Positions 18,970-27,348 of a stretch of 64,000 nt of DNA are shown in pieces (position 1 is the stretch's first letter; each line of letters opens with the position of its first letter). The notes beneath the pieces are model-generated. The model saw only the letters and a list, made by a program, of their open reading frames with translations. It searched no databases and had not been told where the DNA came from. The translations under genes and the position numbers were made by a program. The stretch spans positions 92,561 through 156,560 of the forward strand of contig JAJEDY010000002.1 of assembly GCA_022821275.1 (NCBI GenBank). The letters are read 5' to 3'. Source of the DNA: Candidatus Latescibacterota bacterium (GTDB lineage Bacteria; Latescibacterota; UBA2968).

Positions 18970-20646
18970 CTAAAATGCCCTGCGAAACCGCACCCACACC
19001 CGCCAATCGACAGGATCATTCGCATCCAGCGGACGGGCAAAAAACACGCGCAAATTATCGGTCTTTAATCCCAATCCCGCGCTCGTCACAACCCGTGTCC
19101 CAACAGGCTCTCCATCTGCAAACCACGCCTTACCCGCATCAAAAAACACACCGATGCCAACATCATCCAGAGGCCAGTCATCTCTGAAATGGGCTTCGCC
19201 ATCGACCCAATAAATCGCATTAAACAACACCATGCGATCTCCCTCATAAGCATTCAATCCATACCCTCTAAGCGAAGAAGGACCTCCGAGACGATAGAGA
19301 AATTGCACGGGCACACGTCCTCGTCCAGTACCTGCGCGAACGCGCAAATTCAACTGGGTTCCACGCCCCGCATACTGATACCGGCGCACATCTACGATAT
19401 ACCGTTCAAAATCAAAATCGCCTCCCAAAATACCACCTGCTTTCTCAGCCTGTGCCATTAAACGCCATCCCTGTCGAGACCGTCGGCTCGCACGACTATC
19501 TAACTGTAGTGTACCCATTACATTCCGCATTTGCCCGGCATCAATCTCAGGATTGGGGCGAAAATCCATCCGGCTACCCCATCGATCGCCAAATAGATTC
19601 CAGGAAACGCTATTGGGCATCGACTCGAAAACATCTACACCCACTTGTCCTCGAACCTCTACCATGCGATCGAAATCCCGAAAAATATAAGTACTGACCC
19701 CCTCCCGACGATAATAGTCTCTAAAATCGCGTCGCAACAAAAAGGCAAAAATCGAATTTTCTATCTCATCAATTCGCCAATTATCTTGCGTATTTGTCAA
19801 CCCATGTAGTTCAAAACCCAGCGCAACTATGTTGTCCTTTGACGCACCAGAAAAAGTAAAAAACTCTGCACCAGCCTGATAATCCCATCGATTACTCCCA
19901 AATCCATACCCCACTTCGCCATAGTGCGCCACGCCGCGCGAGGCGCGGTATTTCAATGGCAATCGCCAGCCAACAAAAACGCCATCCACTCGATTGTAAC
20001 GCACCAAAAAATCTTCGTGATCAACGCGCCAAATATTCGAAAATGGCGCAATACGCGCCTTCCATGACCACAGACGGTGGTGTACGTTAGAGACAGACGG
20101 TTTATATCCGGGCAATAAACGAGCAACGCGATCAAAAGCCTCCACCTCTAATTCTCGACCAACAGTTCCCATTTTATCAACCTGAACAACGCCTACCACA
20201 TTGACCAGCGTTAAAGTGCCAGCCTTGCGATCATGGACCATTGCAAACAGACCAACAGTATCATCTGCTTCCTTCTGCAAATACACCGACACGCGCTCGC
20301 GTTTTTTCCGTGATTGAACGGTTATCTCCCAACCCGTCGCATCTAAATATCGCGCAATTTTGTCCATACGCATTTCAATCTCATCAACCGCCAGAACATA
20401 TACGCGCACCAGCTCCAGATCTGATAAGACTTCACCAATTTTTTCATTTTTACTCCTGACCCTTTCAGCGACCTGCTTCAACATCAATTGGCCAATAGAC
20501 ACATCCACATTGACATCTTTGGGCTCAAACACATCCAGCACCTCAACCTCCACATAACCCAAATGACCGGTAATACCTTCTTGTGCATTCGCGGATTCAA
20601 AAATGAAAAAACAAATGACAATCGCGTACAAAATCATCCGGCACAT
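18970..20646 (-). CDS. DUF4252-like domain fused to an Omp85-type outer-membrane barrel
   Basis: 558 residues from the ATG at 20646 (GGAGG just upstream). Signal peptide MCRMILYAIVICFFIFESAN, then an N-terminal domain of about 150 residues resembling DUF4252 (VYVLAVDEIEMRMDKIARYL; VSVYLQKEADDTVGLFAMVH). A barrel follows with the Omp85 signature LYRLGGPSSLRGYGLN and the last strand WRVWVRFRRAF ending in an aromatic residue. Omp85 proteins insert or export proteins at the outer membrane. Sandwiched 12 and 29 nt from the two caspase-barrel genes, so the three exported proteins probably act together. No POTRA repeats are obvious. DUF4252 proteins are often encoded next to ECF sigma factors. Confidence 0.8.
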   Translation of the reverse strand: MCRMILYAIVICFFIFESANAQEGITGHLGYVEVEVLDVFEPKDVNVDVSIGQLMLKQVAERVRSKNEKIGEVLSDLELVRVYVLAVDEIEMRMDKIARYLDATGWEITVQSRKKRERVSVYLQKEADDTVGLFAMVHDRKAGTLTLVNVVGVVQVDKMGTVGRELEVEAFDRVARLLPGYKPSVSNVHHRLWSWKARIAPFSNIWRVDHEDFLVRYNRVDGVFVGWRLPLKYRASRGVAHYGEVGYGFGSNRWDYQAGAEFFTFSGASKDNIVALGFELHGLTNTQDNWRIDEIENSIFAFLLRRDFRDYYRREGVSTYIFRDFDRMVEVRGQVGVDVFESMPNSVSWNLFGDRWGSRMDFRPNPEIDAGQMRNVMGTLQLDSRASRRSRQGWRLMAQAEKAGGILGGDFDFERYIVDVRRYQYAGRGTQLNLRVRAGTGRGRVPVQFLYRLGGPSSLRGYGLNAYEGDRMVLFNAIYWVDGEAHFRDDWPLDDVGIGVFFDAGKAWFADGEPVGTRVVTSAGLGLKTDNLRVFFARPLDANDPVDWRVWVRFRRAF

Positions 20647-20658
20647 ATTCCCCTCCAA

Positions 20659-22236
20659 TCAGAATAACAACAAACCCAACCCCACGCTGTACTCCATTCC
20701 ACTATAATTCGTTTGCCCATTCACCGGCACAGCAAAAGGCTCGACAAACCGATTATAGCCTATACGTCCACCCAGAACAAAAGACTTCAAAAACGGCACA
20801 TCCAGCCCACCGCCCCAATACAATCCATTCACCTCATCGACATTCACATCCAATACTTTACCCGTGTACCGACCAACACCTCCTTCGGCATAAGGGCGCA
20901 AAGGGGAACGCCACATATTCAAAGGCATATAAATACGCAGGCTGACCAGTTCCGATGACACGCCCGTTTTGGTATCGTCGGTCAAGTCGGCAAACGAAAA
21001 TCCCGAACGAGAATAATTGATCGAAACATGTTCTGTGGGCCAGAATCCAAAAATCCAGGCTTTGCTATCATCTCCCAGTTGCCAGACACCCCTGCTGCGT
21101 TCAAGACGCCATCTGCCGGATAGCCTGTGTGGATAGCGATGTCGGACAGATTTCCCAGTTGCTGGCTTCCTCAACGCAGGTCCTCGGCTCGTGGTTTTTT
21201 CGCGCACTTGAGAGCGAAAATGCCGATTCTCAAGCAAAAACCGCTCACCCTTTTTCAATGCGATCTTTGAATGCAACAATTGCGTCCGCTGTTCAAAATG
21301 AATGTCATAAACCTCGGGTTCTAATCCCAACTCGAGCGTTTGCCCGGCGGTCTTATCCAGCTCTGCCACCAGTTGCTCCTGTGAATTGCGCACAAAAAAT
21401 CGGCCATTCAACTCATCTGATAGAATCAAACTCGCCGATGTCTCTCGCACATCCGTCATCACAACATCGCCCGTACCCGTCATTTTAATATCATAAGCCG
21501 GATGCTGTGCCCCTCCCTGTGTTTTCTCCGTTCGCTTCAATGTATTGCGAAATGCAAACGCATACGCTTCGCTGAGTGTCACCTTGCCATCCCCAGTCAC
21601 ATCTGCTGCACCCCGTAAGCCCGACACCAGATAATGCGTGAAAAACGATCCGCGAATGCGATCCGATTCTTGTGCCGCCTCATTTTCTGAACTCGAAGTC
21701 AAAAACGCATACCCCCGCATATCCGACGACGTATCGACCATAAAGGCTTTTTGCCTTTGCCCCCCTTTCAGGCGCGTAATAGCGCCCGAAGCACACGCAT
21801 CGAGCACAGTAATATGCACATCCGCCTGAATGCGATTCATTGCATCGCGCAAAGCGCGATAGGTCAACCGATCTTCTCCCAATAGCAACCCATTTTCATC
21901 GGCGTGTCCCGAATAATACAGGACAACTTCGATGCGACTCGACGATTGGGATGCTTTTACAACCCGGGTTTGCAAATCCATCAAAACCCGTTTAAAATTT
22001 TCCAAACTCGGCTCGGACAACAAAAATTGATCCTCCGATTCAACCCCACCCATCATCTCTAAAACGCGAGCAAAATGCCTTGCATCCGATACGGCATAAC
22101 GCAAAGGTATGCGTTTCTCCCCACCAAAATTTGCGCCAGCCGCCAGCACAAAACGCCGCACAACTTGCGTTGCCTCAATTCCCTGAGCACATAACAGCAG
22201 ACCGATCCCCAACAACATTATCCATTGACGCAACAT
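20659..22236 (-). CDS. Exported caspase-like (C14) protein with C-terminal beta-rich domain, copy B
   Basis: 525 residues from the ATG at 22236, whose start overlaps the anti-sigma stop codon. The signal peptide is followed by the same caspase-like domain as copy A: VVLYYSGHADENG (His about 111) and TVLDACASGAI (Cys about 148). The EF-hand-like loop DVTGDGKVTLSEA and the HPAYDIKMTGTGDVVMTDVR block are also present. The C-terminal barrel-like part differs strongly from copy A and ends in a short strand YSVGLGLLLF with terminal Phe, as in outer-membrane proteins. The two caspase domains are much more similar than the two barrels, which suggests domain-level duplication with divergent anchors. 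Confidence 0.82.
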   Translation of the reverse strand: MLRQWIMLLGIGLLLCAQGIEATQVVRRFVLAAGANFGGEKRIPLRYAVSDARHFARVLEMMGGVESEDQFLLSEPSLENFKRVLMDLQTRVVKASQSSSRIEVVLYYSGHADENGLLLGEDRLTYRALRDAMNRIQADVHITVLDACASGAITRLKGGQRQKAFMVDTSSDMRGYAFLTSSSENEAAQESDRIRGSFFTHYLVSGLRGAADVTGDGKVTLSEAYAFAFRNTLKRTEKTQGGAQHPAYDIKMTGTGDVVMTDVRETSASLILSDELNGRFFVRNSQEQLVAELDKTAGQTLELGLEPEVYDIHFEQRTQLLHSKIALKKGERFLLENRHFRSQVREKTTSRGPALRKPATGKSVRHRYPHRLSGRWRLERSRGVWQLGDDSKAWIFGFWPTEHVSINYSRSGFSFADLTDDTKTGVSSELVSLRIYMPLNMWRSPLRPYAEGGVGRYTGKVLDVNVDEVNGLYWGGGLDVPFLKSFVLGGRIGYNRFVEPFAVPVNGQTNYSGMEYSVGLGLLLF

Positions 22237-23000
22237 CACTCGACTCCTTTATAAAGCGTAATGGCAAATTGCTCAAACCCTCTTCCCACTTGCAATGAAT
22301 CGGGACCGCCCTTTGCCGCTTGTGCCACATCGCGCACGTCAAAAGACGTATCTGCTGTCAAAAAATAAAACCGTTCCCACTTTGGGGCATCATCCAGTTC
22401 GTAAGAATAATCCAGCGGCACGGGATCGCCCTGCATCAAGCGCACGGATCTCGTTCCCGAAGCGGGCAAATGCCGCGTCACAGTACCGCGTCCATCCACA
22501 GACACAATCGTCCCGAAAGGCTTGCCAGCCGCGCGATAAAAAATCTGAATCAAATCGCCAGCATAAGCCACACTGCTATCCGCCAATTGTTCAACCTCAG
22601 ACGCCCTTTTTCGATACAACAACAAATCCGGCTTTACGCCTTTTAACCGAATGCCATCCATACCTCTCCGATCCCAGGTCGGTGGCACCTCAGGCCCCGG
22701 CAAATAGATCGAAAAAACAACGGCGAGCAACACCACCGCGGCCAATGCCAAACGCGGACCGAACCGCGATATACTCGGCACCCTTCGCCTCTCCAATCGG
22801 CGCGCAATCTGCCGCGCCACCCAATCAGCCGAATAAGACCCGTAAATTTCTCGATCTGACCCCTCCAACGCCTCCAGGCGCGCGCTCAAATCCGGATCCT
22901 CATCCAGCGCCCTTTGAATAGCTCTCATTTCTTCTTCCGGCAGTTCTTCCAGCCGGAAACGCTCCAGTTTCCAATCGGAAAAATCGCGTTGTCCAGTCAT
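22236..23000 (-). CDS. Anti-sigma factor with DUF4384-like C-terminal domain
   Basis: 254 residues. The N-terminal 75 residues are a charged helical segment (FRLEELPEEEMRAIQRALDE) typical of sigma-binding domains, lacking the zinc-finger cysteines. One membrane helix follows (about 85-102, LALAAVVLLAVVFSIYLPG), and then a periplasmic domain of about 120 residues. That domain, with DLIQIFYRAAGKPFGTIVSV, HLPASG and a terminal AP...FYFLTADTSFDV, resembles DUF4384, which is frequently coupled to caspase-like proteins (established pattern as I recall it). ATGA overlaps at both ends (sigma before, caspase B after) show tight translational coupling. Proposed role: membrane-bound switch for the sigma factor. 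Confidence 0.78.
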   Translation of the reverse strand: MTGQRDFSDWKLERFRLEELPEEEMRAIQRALDEDPDLSARLEALEGSDREIYGSYSADWVARQIARRLERRRVPSISRFGPRLALAAVVLLAVVFSIYLPGPEVPPTWDRRGMDGIRLKGVKPDLLLYRKRASEVEQLADSSVAYAGDLIQIFYRAAGKPFGTIVSVDGRGTVTRHLPASGTRSVRLMQGDPVPLDYSYELDDAPKWERFYFLTADTSFDVRDVAQAAKGGPDSLQVGRGFEQFAITLYKGVE

Positions 23001-23464
23001 AATTCCTCCAACTTCTCCAGCGATTCTCGCAACCCCCGCAACCGTTTTCGCACCCCAGAAACCGACATCCCAACCTCCCGAGCGACTTCCGCCAATGTGA
23101 AACCATCCACAAAATGCAAAACCGCAATTGTTCGCGTCGAATCTCTGTGCCGGGCAAAAAGCCGGTCGAGCATCGCCCGAGCATCCAACCGCGATTCCAG
23201 ATCTTCAATCCCAGCAATACGTATCAACACCTCATCGCCCGGCAGATCGAGTCTCTGATCGCGAATGCGATTCAAACACACATTGGTCGCAATGCGATAC
23301 AGCAAACTCGACGGATAGGTCGCTTTCAGATGATCCCGGCGTTGCAATACCCGCACGAAAACATCTTGCATGGCATCCAGGGCGCGATCTTCATCTCGCA
23401 ATAACCGCCGACAGCGCCGCAACACCATGGGACCGTATTTTCGATATAAAAATTCGACATTCAT
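22997..23464 (-). CDS. ECF-type RNA polymerase sigma factor
   Basis: 155 residues from the ATG at 23464. Region 2 is at the N-terminus (MNVEFLYRKYGPMVLRRCRR ... ALDAMQDVFVRVLQ) and region 4 at the C-terminus (FVDGFTLAEVAREVGMSVSG with the helix-turn-helix). It is shorter than most ECF factors. It is the first gene of the operon and overlaps the anti-sigma gene by 4 nt, so it presumably controls this operon. I could not identify its promoter with confidence in the 190 nt upstream. Confidence 0.87.
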   Translation of the reverse strand: MNVEFLYRKYGPMVLRRCRRLLRDEDRALDAMQDVFVRVLQRRDHLKATYPSSLLYRIATNVCLNRIRDQRLDLPGDEVLIRIAGIEDLESRLDARAMLDRLFARHRDSTRTIAVLHFVDGFTLAEVAREVGMSVSGVRKRLRGLRESLEKLEEL

Positions 23465-23662
23465 AAACAACCCATCGCTTTATTTTTTAACACATCACAC
23501 AGATCAAAATGTTACTTTTTTTTCGCAAACACAAGATCGGGATGAATTCAAACGCCCGCCTGAGGAGGAAAATTTGGTTGCTTATTTTCTATATCCTTTA
23601 TAGATTATTTGTTCTGTCTAACAATCCCCGTCCATTAAAAACGATTTCACAGGTCATAAACT

Positions 23663-24940
23663 ATGAGTACCCCCAACACAACACCCGAAACCACTGGCGA
23701 CACACCATCTCAAGCCCCTTCAGACGACGCGCCCACTGTCGAAGAACTCGACAAAAAATACGCTGAAGACACACCTGATACCGAATTTGCCACATTGCTC
23801 GAAGAAAGCGACAAGCAGAATTATCGCGAGGTCTCTACTGGCGATAAAGTCACTGGAACCATCCGCGAAATTGGTGACTCCGCAGCATTTATCGACTTTG
23901 GCGGGCGCAGTGAAGCATCGATAGACATCCAGGATCTACGCGACGAATCGGGCGAATTGAAATACGAAACTGGCGATACCATCGAAGCCTTTGTCGCCAG
24001 CACCGATGGCGAAATACGCCTGGCATTTTCGCTGCGCGTTTCCAGCCGTCAACTCCTGCGTCAAGCACATCAAAACGACATGCCCATCGCCGGCAAAGTC
24101 ACCGGCTTCAATACCGGCGGCCTCGTGGTAAATATCGGCGGTCTTCGCGCATTTTGTCCCATGTCGCAAATCGACACGGGATATTGCGACGACCCGGCCT
24201 CGTACGCGGGCCAGACCCACAACTTCAAAATTGTTGAACTGCGGGGACGCAACAACGTCGTCGTTTCACGCCGCGCTTATCTGGAAGAAGAAAATCGCAA
24301 AAAAGCCGACGAGGTACGCCAAAAACTCTCAGAAGGCGAAGAAAGAACGGGAACCATTACACGCATAGAACGCTTCGGCTCTTTTGTTGATCTCGGAGGC
24401 GTTGAAGGCCTGGTACACGTCTCGGAAATCAGCCACACCCGCGTAGAAGACCCACGCAGTGTCCTGAAAAAAGGCGAAGAAGTGCGCGTCAAAATAATCG
24501 GCCTCAAGAATCTGGGGAAAAGAAATGAGCGCATATCGCTCTCCATCAAAGCACTGGAAAAAGATCCCTGGGATACGGCAGCAGAACAATACCATTCGGG
24601 CAACATCATCACCGGCAAAATCGTTTCAATCCAAAATTTCGGTGCCTTTGTCGAAATTGAACCCGGTATTGAGGGGCTGATCCACATCTCGCAGTTCGTT
24701 TCGGGAAAACGCATCTCAAACCCCAGCGAAGTCGTTTCAGTCGGTCAAGAAGTCAAAGCCCTGATCCGCGAAATCGATTCGGGTAAAAGGCGCATTTCAC
24801 TCTCAATGCGCGCCGTTGAAGAACAAGATAGGCAAACGGCTGAAATTGAGGACATGGCCGCATTTAAGTCCAAACAAACGCAAGAGTCTCAAAGCGACAA
24901 TGCCATGGCCGACGCCCTTCGCCGTGCAGGACTGGCCTGA
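23663..24940 (+). CDS. rpsA: Ribosomal protein S1 (four S1 domains)
   Basis: 425 residues. A disordered acidic N-terminus (about 1-55) is followed by four S1/OB-fold domains: about 57-125, 139-207, 226-305 and 313-387. Typical signatures are GSFVDLGGVEGLVHVSEISH and GAFVEIEPGIEGLIHISQF. S1 binds mRNA on the small ribosomal subunit and helps initiation. Proteobacterial S1 has six domains; four is usual in several other phyla. The C-terminus is a short charged tail ending DALRRAGLA. A divergent promoter region of about 190 nt separates it from the sigma-factor operon, and a strong terminator follows. Confidence 0.9.
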   Translation: MSTPNTTPETTGDTPSQAPSDDAPTVEELDKKYAEDTPDTEFATLLEESDKQNYREVSTGDKVTGTIREIGDSAAFIDFGGRSEASIDIQDLRDESGELKYETGDTIEAFVASTDGEIRLAFSLRVSSRQLLRQAHQNDMPIAGKVTGFNTGGLVVNIGGLRAFCPMSQIDTGYCDDPASYAGQTHNFKIVELRGRNNVVVSRRAYLEEENRKKADEVRQKLSEGEERTGTITRIERFGSFVDLGGVEGLVHVSEISHTRVEDPRSVLKKGEEVRVKIIGLKNLGKRNERISLSIKALEKDPWDTAAEQYHSGNIITGKIVSIQNFGAFVEIEPGIEGLIHISQFVSGKRISNPSEVVSVGQEVKALIREIDSGKRRISLSMRAVEEQDRQTAEIEDMAAFKSKQTQESQSDNAMADALRRAGLA

Positions 24941-24956
24941 GAGGTCATTAAAATTT

Positions 24957-25020
24957 AGCGGTCAGTTTTGCGCCATCACGTCTCATGGGGTGATCGTTAA
25001 AAACTGACCGCTTATTTTTT
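24957..25020 (+). terminator. Rho-independent terminator after rpsA
   Basis: Long 13-bp stem AGCGGTCAGTTTT (24957-24969) / AAAACTGACCGCT (25000-25012), with a smaller ATCAC/GTGAT stem inside, followed by a run of seven T. Confidence 0.9.
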
Positions 25021-25031
25021 TATAATCCAAA

Positions 25032-25373
25032 ATGCCTAAAAACACCGACAAAAACGCGCTCTTGAAGGATGTCCAATTTCAAACCATGCGCGGGTCTGGC
25101 CCCGGCGGTCAACATCGCAACAAAGTTGAAACCGCCGTACGCGCGACCCACATACCCACGGGTATTACAGCCATCGCCACAGAACACCGCTCGCAGCACC
25201 GCAACAAACAACTCGCCCTCGAGCGCTTGCAAAACCGCTTGAGCGAACGCAACAAAAAGCGCAAACCGCGCATCAAAACCCGCCCCAACCGATCTTCAAT
25301 TGAAAAACGTCTCGAAAAAAAACGCCAGCGTTCAGAAAAAAAACGCCAGCGACAACGCGTGGTCAACAGTTAG
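25032..25373 (+). CDS. RF-1 domain peptidyl-tRNA hydrolase-like protein (GGQ)
   Basis: 113 residues, much shorter than a release factor. It contains the catalytic GGQ in RGSGPGGQHRNKVETAVRAT, then HIPTGITAIATEHRSQHRNK, and a highly basic C-terminal tail (KRLEKKRQRSEKKRQR). This matches the class of small codon-independent factors such as ArfB (YaeJ) that rescue stalled ribosomes, where the basic tail enters the empty mRNA channel. It lacks the stop-codon-recognition domains. Position after rpsA with its own terminator suggests independent transcription. Confidence 0.88.
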   Translation: MPKNTDKNALLKDVQFQTMRGSGPGGQHRNKVETAVRATHIPTGITAIATEHRSQHRNKQLALERLQNRLSERNKKRKPRIKTRPNRSSIEKRLEKKRQRSEKKRQRQRVVNS

Positions 25374-25437
25374 CTCGCCCAGTTCCAATCCTTAATTCTC
25401 AATTCATCAGTTCTTAGTCCTCTCCTCTCACATCCCC

Positions 25438-25470
25438 ATCTCTGTGTTCATCCGTGTTCATCTGTGGTTG
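25438..25470. repeat. Dispersed ATCTGTGTTCATCCGTGTTCATCTGTGG repeat fragment
   Basis: The sequence TCTGTGTTCATCCGTGTTCA followed by TCTGTGGTTGC is a near-perfect tandem of the TTCATCYGTG word, a short interspersed element seen in many environmental genomes (recollection, not a search). It overlaps the last codons of thiL, whose terminal N-H-R-stop is encoded by it. A similar AGATAGGCACAGATAAAA word is at about 60985-61005. Confidence 0.45.
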
Positions 25471-26471
25471 CTTTTGCCTTTCCCAAAATGATCATATCCC
25501 AACTCCTCCAATAGCGCGCGCTTTCCATCCCCATCTTCTATCATCACACGGCCATCGCCTGCCACAATCTCGCCAATGCGACAAATAGAATACTGCTCTG
25601 CCAATGCTTCAACCTTATCGATCTGTGTATGAGACACAGAAAACAGCAACTCAAAATCTTCTCCTCCAGTAAGTGCCAGATCTAATTTTTTTTCACCACT
25701 CACCTCGCAAAATTTCTCAAACGCCCGCGACATGGGAATCGCCGCTGCTCGAATCACAGCCGACACACCACTTTGCCGGCAAATATGACTCAAATCCGAA
25801 GCCACCCCATCCGACACATCAATCATCGCCGTCACCGCACGGGTCTCCGCCAACGCCTGTCCCAAATCCAACCGAGGCTCGGGCTGATAATGACTTTGTA
25901 ACAACGCGGTTCGCACCTTGCCCGGCAGATCGACATCACCCACCACCACCCCCAACCCCCCCGCAGCATCGCCCAACGTACCCGATACATAAACCGCATC
26001 ACCCTCTCGTGCGCCAGACCGATAACACACCTGATCTCGCGCCATCTCACCCGTAAGCGTCAAACTCAAAACCAGCGCACCAGATGTGCGCGTTGTATCA
26101 CCACCGACAACAGCCACACCAAACCGATCTGCACAGGCAAAAAGCCCGTTATAAATCCGCTCCACATAACCCGCATCACAATCACCCGACGCGCTGACCG
26201 CCACAACCGCATCCGTCGGTTTCCCACCCATAGCAGCCACATCGGACAAACTCGCAGCCAGTAATTTGTACCCCACACCTTCTGGCGGTGCTTGCGGCAC
26301 AAAGTGTACGCCCTCAACCATTGCATCAACAGTCACCAGTCGCACGCACCCCTGCCCAGCAGCCATAACCGCGCAATCATCCCCAATCCCACACAGAACC
26401 CGATTGCGCTGTGCGTGCTCAGCAATGCGGTCAATAAAACCGAACTCACCTATGTCCGAAAAACGATCCAT
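25458..26471 (-). CDS. thiL: Thiamine-monophosphate kinase
   Basis: 337 residues from the ATG at 26471 (MDRFSDIGEFGFIDRI; GGAAG upstream). ThiL phosphorylates thiamine phosphate to the active diphosphate with ATP. Motifs: CGIGDDCAVM (metal and phosphate), VTVDAMVEGVHF, KLLAASLSDVAAMGGKPTDA, VGGDTTRTSGALVLSLTLTG and LTGGEDFELLFS. Overlapping long frames to 26561 were rejected because the start at 26471 has the ribosome site and the family N-terminus. It starts two bases after the HisA stop, so both share a transcript. The last three residues come from an interspersed repeat. Confidence 0.93.
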   Translation of the reverse strand: MDRFSDIGEFGFIDRIAEHAQRNRVLCGIGDDCAVMAAGQGCVRLVTVDAMVEGVHFVPQAPPEGVGYKLLAASLSDVAAMGGKPTDAVVAVSASGDCDAGYVERIYNGLFACADRFGVAVVGGDTTRTSGALVLSLTLTGEMARDQVCYRSGAREGDAVYVSGTLGDAAGGLGVVVGDVDLPGKVRTALLQSHYQPEPRLDLGQALAETRAVTAMIDVSDGVASDLSHICRQSGVSAVIRAAAIPMSRAFEKFCEVSGEKKLDLALTGGEDFELLFSVSHTQIDKVEALAEQYSICRIGEIVAGDGRVMIEDGDGKRALLEELGYDHFGKGKSNHR

Positions 26472-26472
26472 C

Positions 26473-27249
26473 TCACTTCTTCCTTCCCACTTCCCCTCTC
26501 GCCCATGCCACAACATCGCGATACGCCACATCGCCCCCAAAAATATCCAGTGCACTGCCAATCGTCAGATCTACCCGGCCCTGGCCCAGCACATTGACGC
26601 GGTGCAAATCCGATAGCTCTCGCACCCCGCCTGCATAAGTTACCGGCACGGGTGACCATTTGCCCAATATTTCCACCAGAGGTTCTTCTACACCTGCTCG
26701 TTTGCCCTCAACATCAACCCCGTGTACCAAAAATTCAGCACAGTAACCGGCCAATGCGCTCAAAGTCTCCTCGCCGACAGTCACATCCGTAAATCTTTGC
26801 CAGCGATCCGTTACAACAACATAATCATCACCGCGCTTTCGACAACTCAAATCCAGAACCAAACGCTCTCTACCCACAGCCCGTATCATCTCATCCAACC
26901 GCCTCATATCAATTTGCCCATTGCGAAAAACATAAGACGTCACAATCACATGGCTCGCACCCGCGCGCAAAAATTTTTCCGCATTGCGCGGCGTGATACC
27001 CCCGCCCATGTGCAACCCCCCGGGAAATGCCTCCAGAGCCTCCAGTGCCGCCGCTTCATTGCCCGGGCCAAGCGCAATCACATGGCCACCCCAAAATCCG
27101 TCCTCGCAATACAGCCGTGCATAATCTGCAGGAGAGCGTTCGGTCTCAAAATTGGTCACCGTGTGCTGGGCATCCCCATCGCGCAACGTGCCCCCTACGA
27201 TTTGTACAACCCGGCCATTTTTCAAATCAATACACGGTCTAAATCTCAT
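26473..27249 (-). CDS. hisA: Eukaryotic-type HisA (ProFAR isomerase)
   Basis: 258 residues. The reaction is the Amadori isomerisation of ProFAR to PRFAR in histidine synthesis, in a TIM barrel. The sequence follows the yeast HIS6/plant HisA pattern rather than the common bacterial one: PCIDLKNGRVVQIVGGTLRD, LHMGGGITPRNAEKFLRAGA, LVLDLSCRKRGDD, LVHGVDVEGKRAGVEE and LTIGSALDIFGGD. The eukaryotic-type family (TIGR02129) is known from some bacteria. It is not beside other his genes here but directly upstream of thiL, so a role outside histidine synthesis cannot be excluded. Confidence 0.88.
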   Translation of the reverse strand: MRFRPCIDLKNGRVVQIVGGTLRDGDAQHTVTNFETERSPADYARLYCEDGFWGGHVIALGPGNEAAALEALEAFPGGLHMGGGITPRNAEKFLRAGASHVIVTSYVFRNGQIDMRRLDEMIRAVGRERLVLDLSCRKRGDDYVVVTDRWQRFTDVTVGEETLSALAGYCAEFLVHGVDVEGKRAGVEEPLVEILGKWSPVPVTYAGGVRELSDLHRVNVLGQGRVDLTIGSALDIFGGDVAYRDVVAWARGEVGRKK

Positions 27250-27348
27250 GTAATCTACCTGTTTTATTTTATTAATGGCTTACAAACACATCATGTGTTA
27301 TTTTTCTCTCCATATCAACATCAACCGCAATCATCTCGAGGAGACCTC

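Noticed and set aside
27286-27306. AACACA-TCA-TGTGTT hairpin before the M29 gene as a terminator
   Set aside because: Only 6 bp with a 3-nt loop and no upstream plus-strand gene to end; too weak to list.
26722-27348. N-terminal extension of the M29 aminopeptidase
   Set aside because: The extension runs antisense to hisA and has no ribosome site, whereas the ATG at 27349 has GAGGAG and the family N-terminus.
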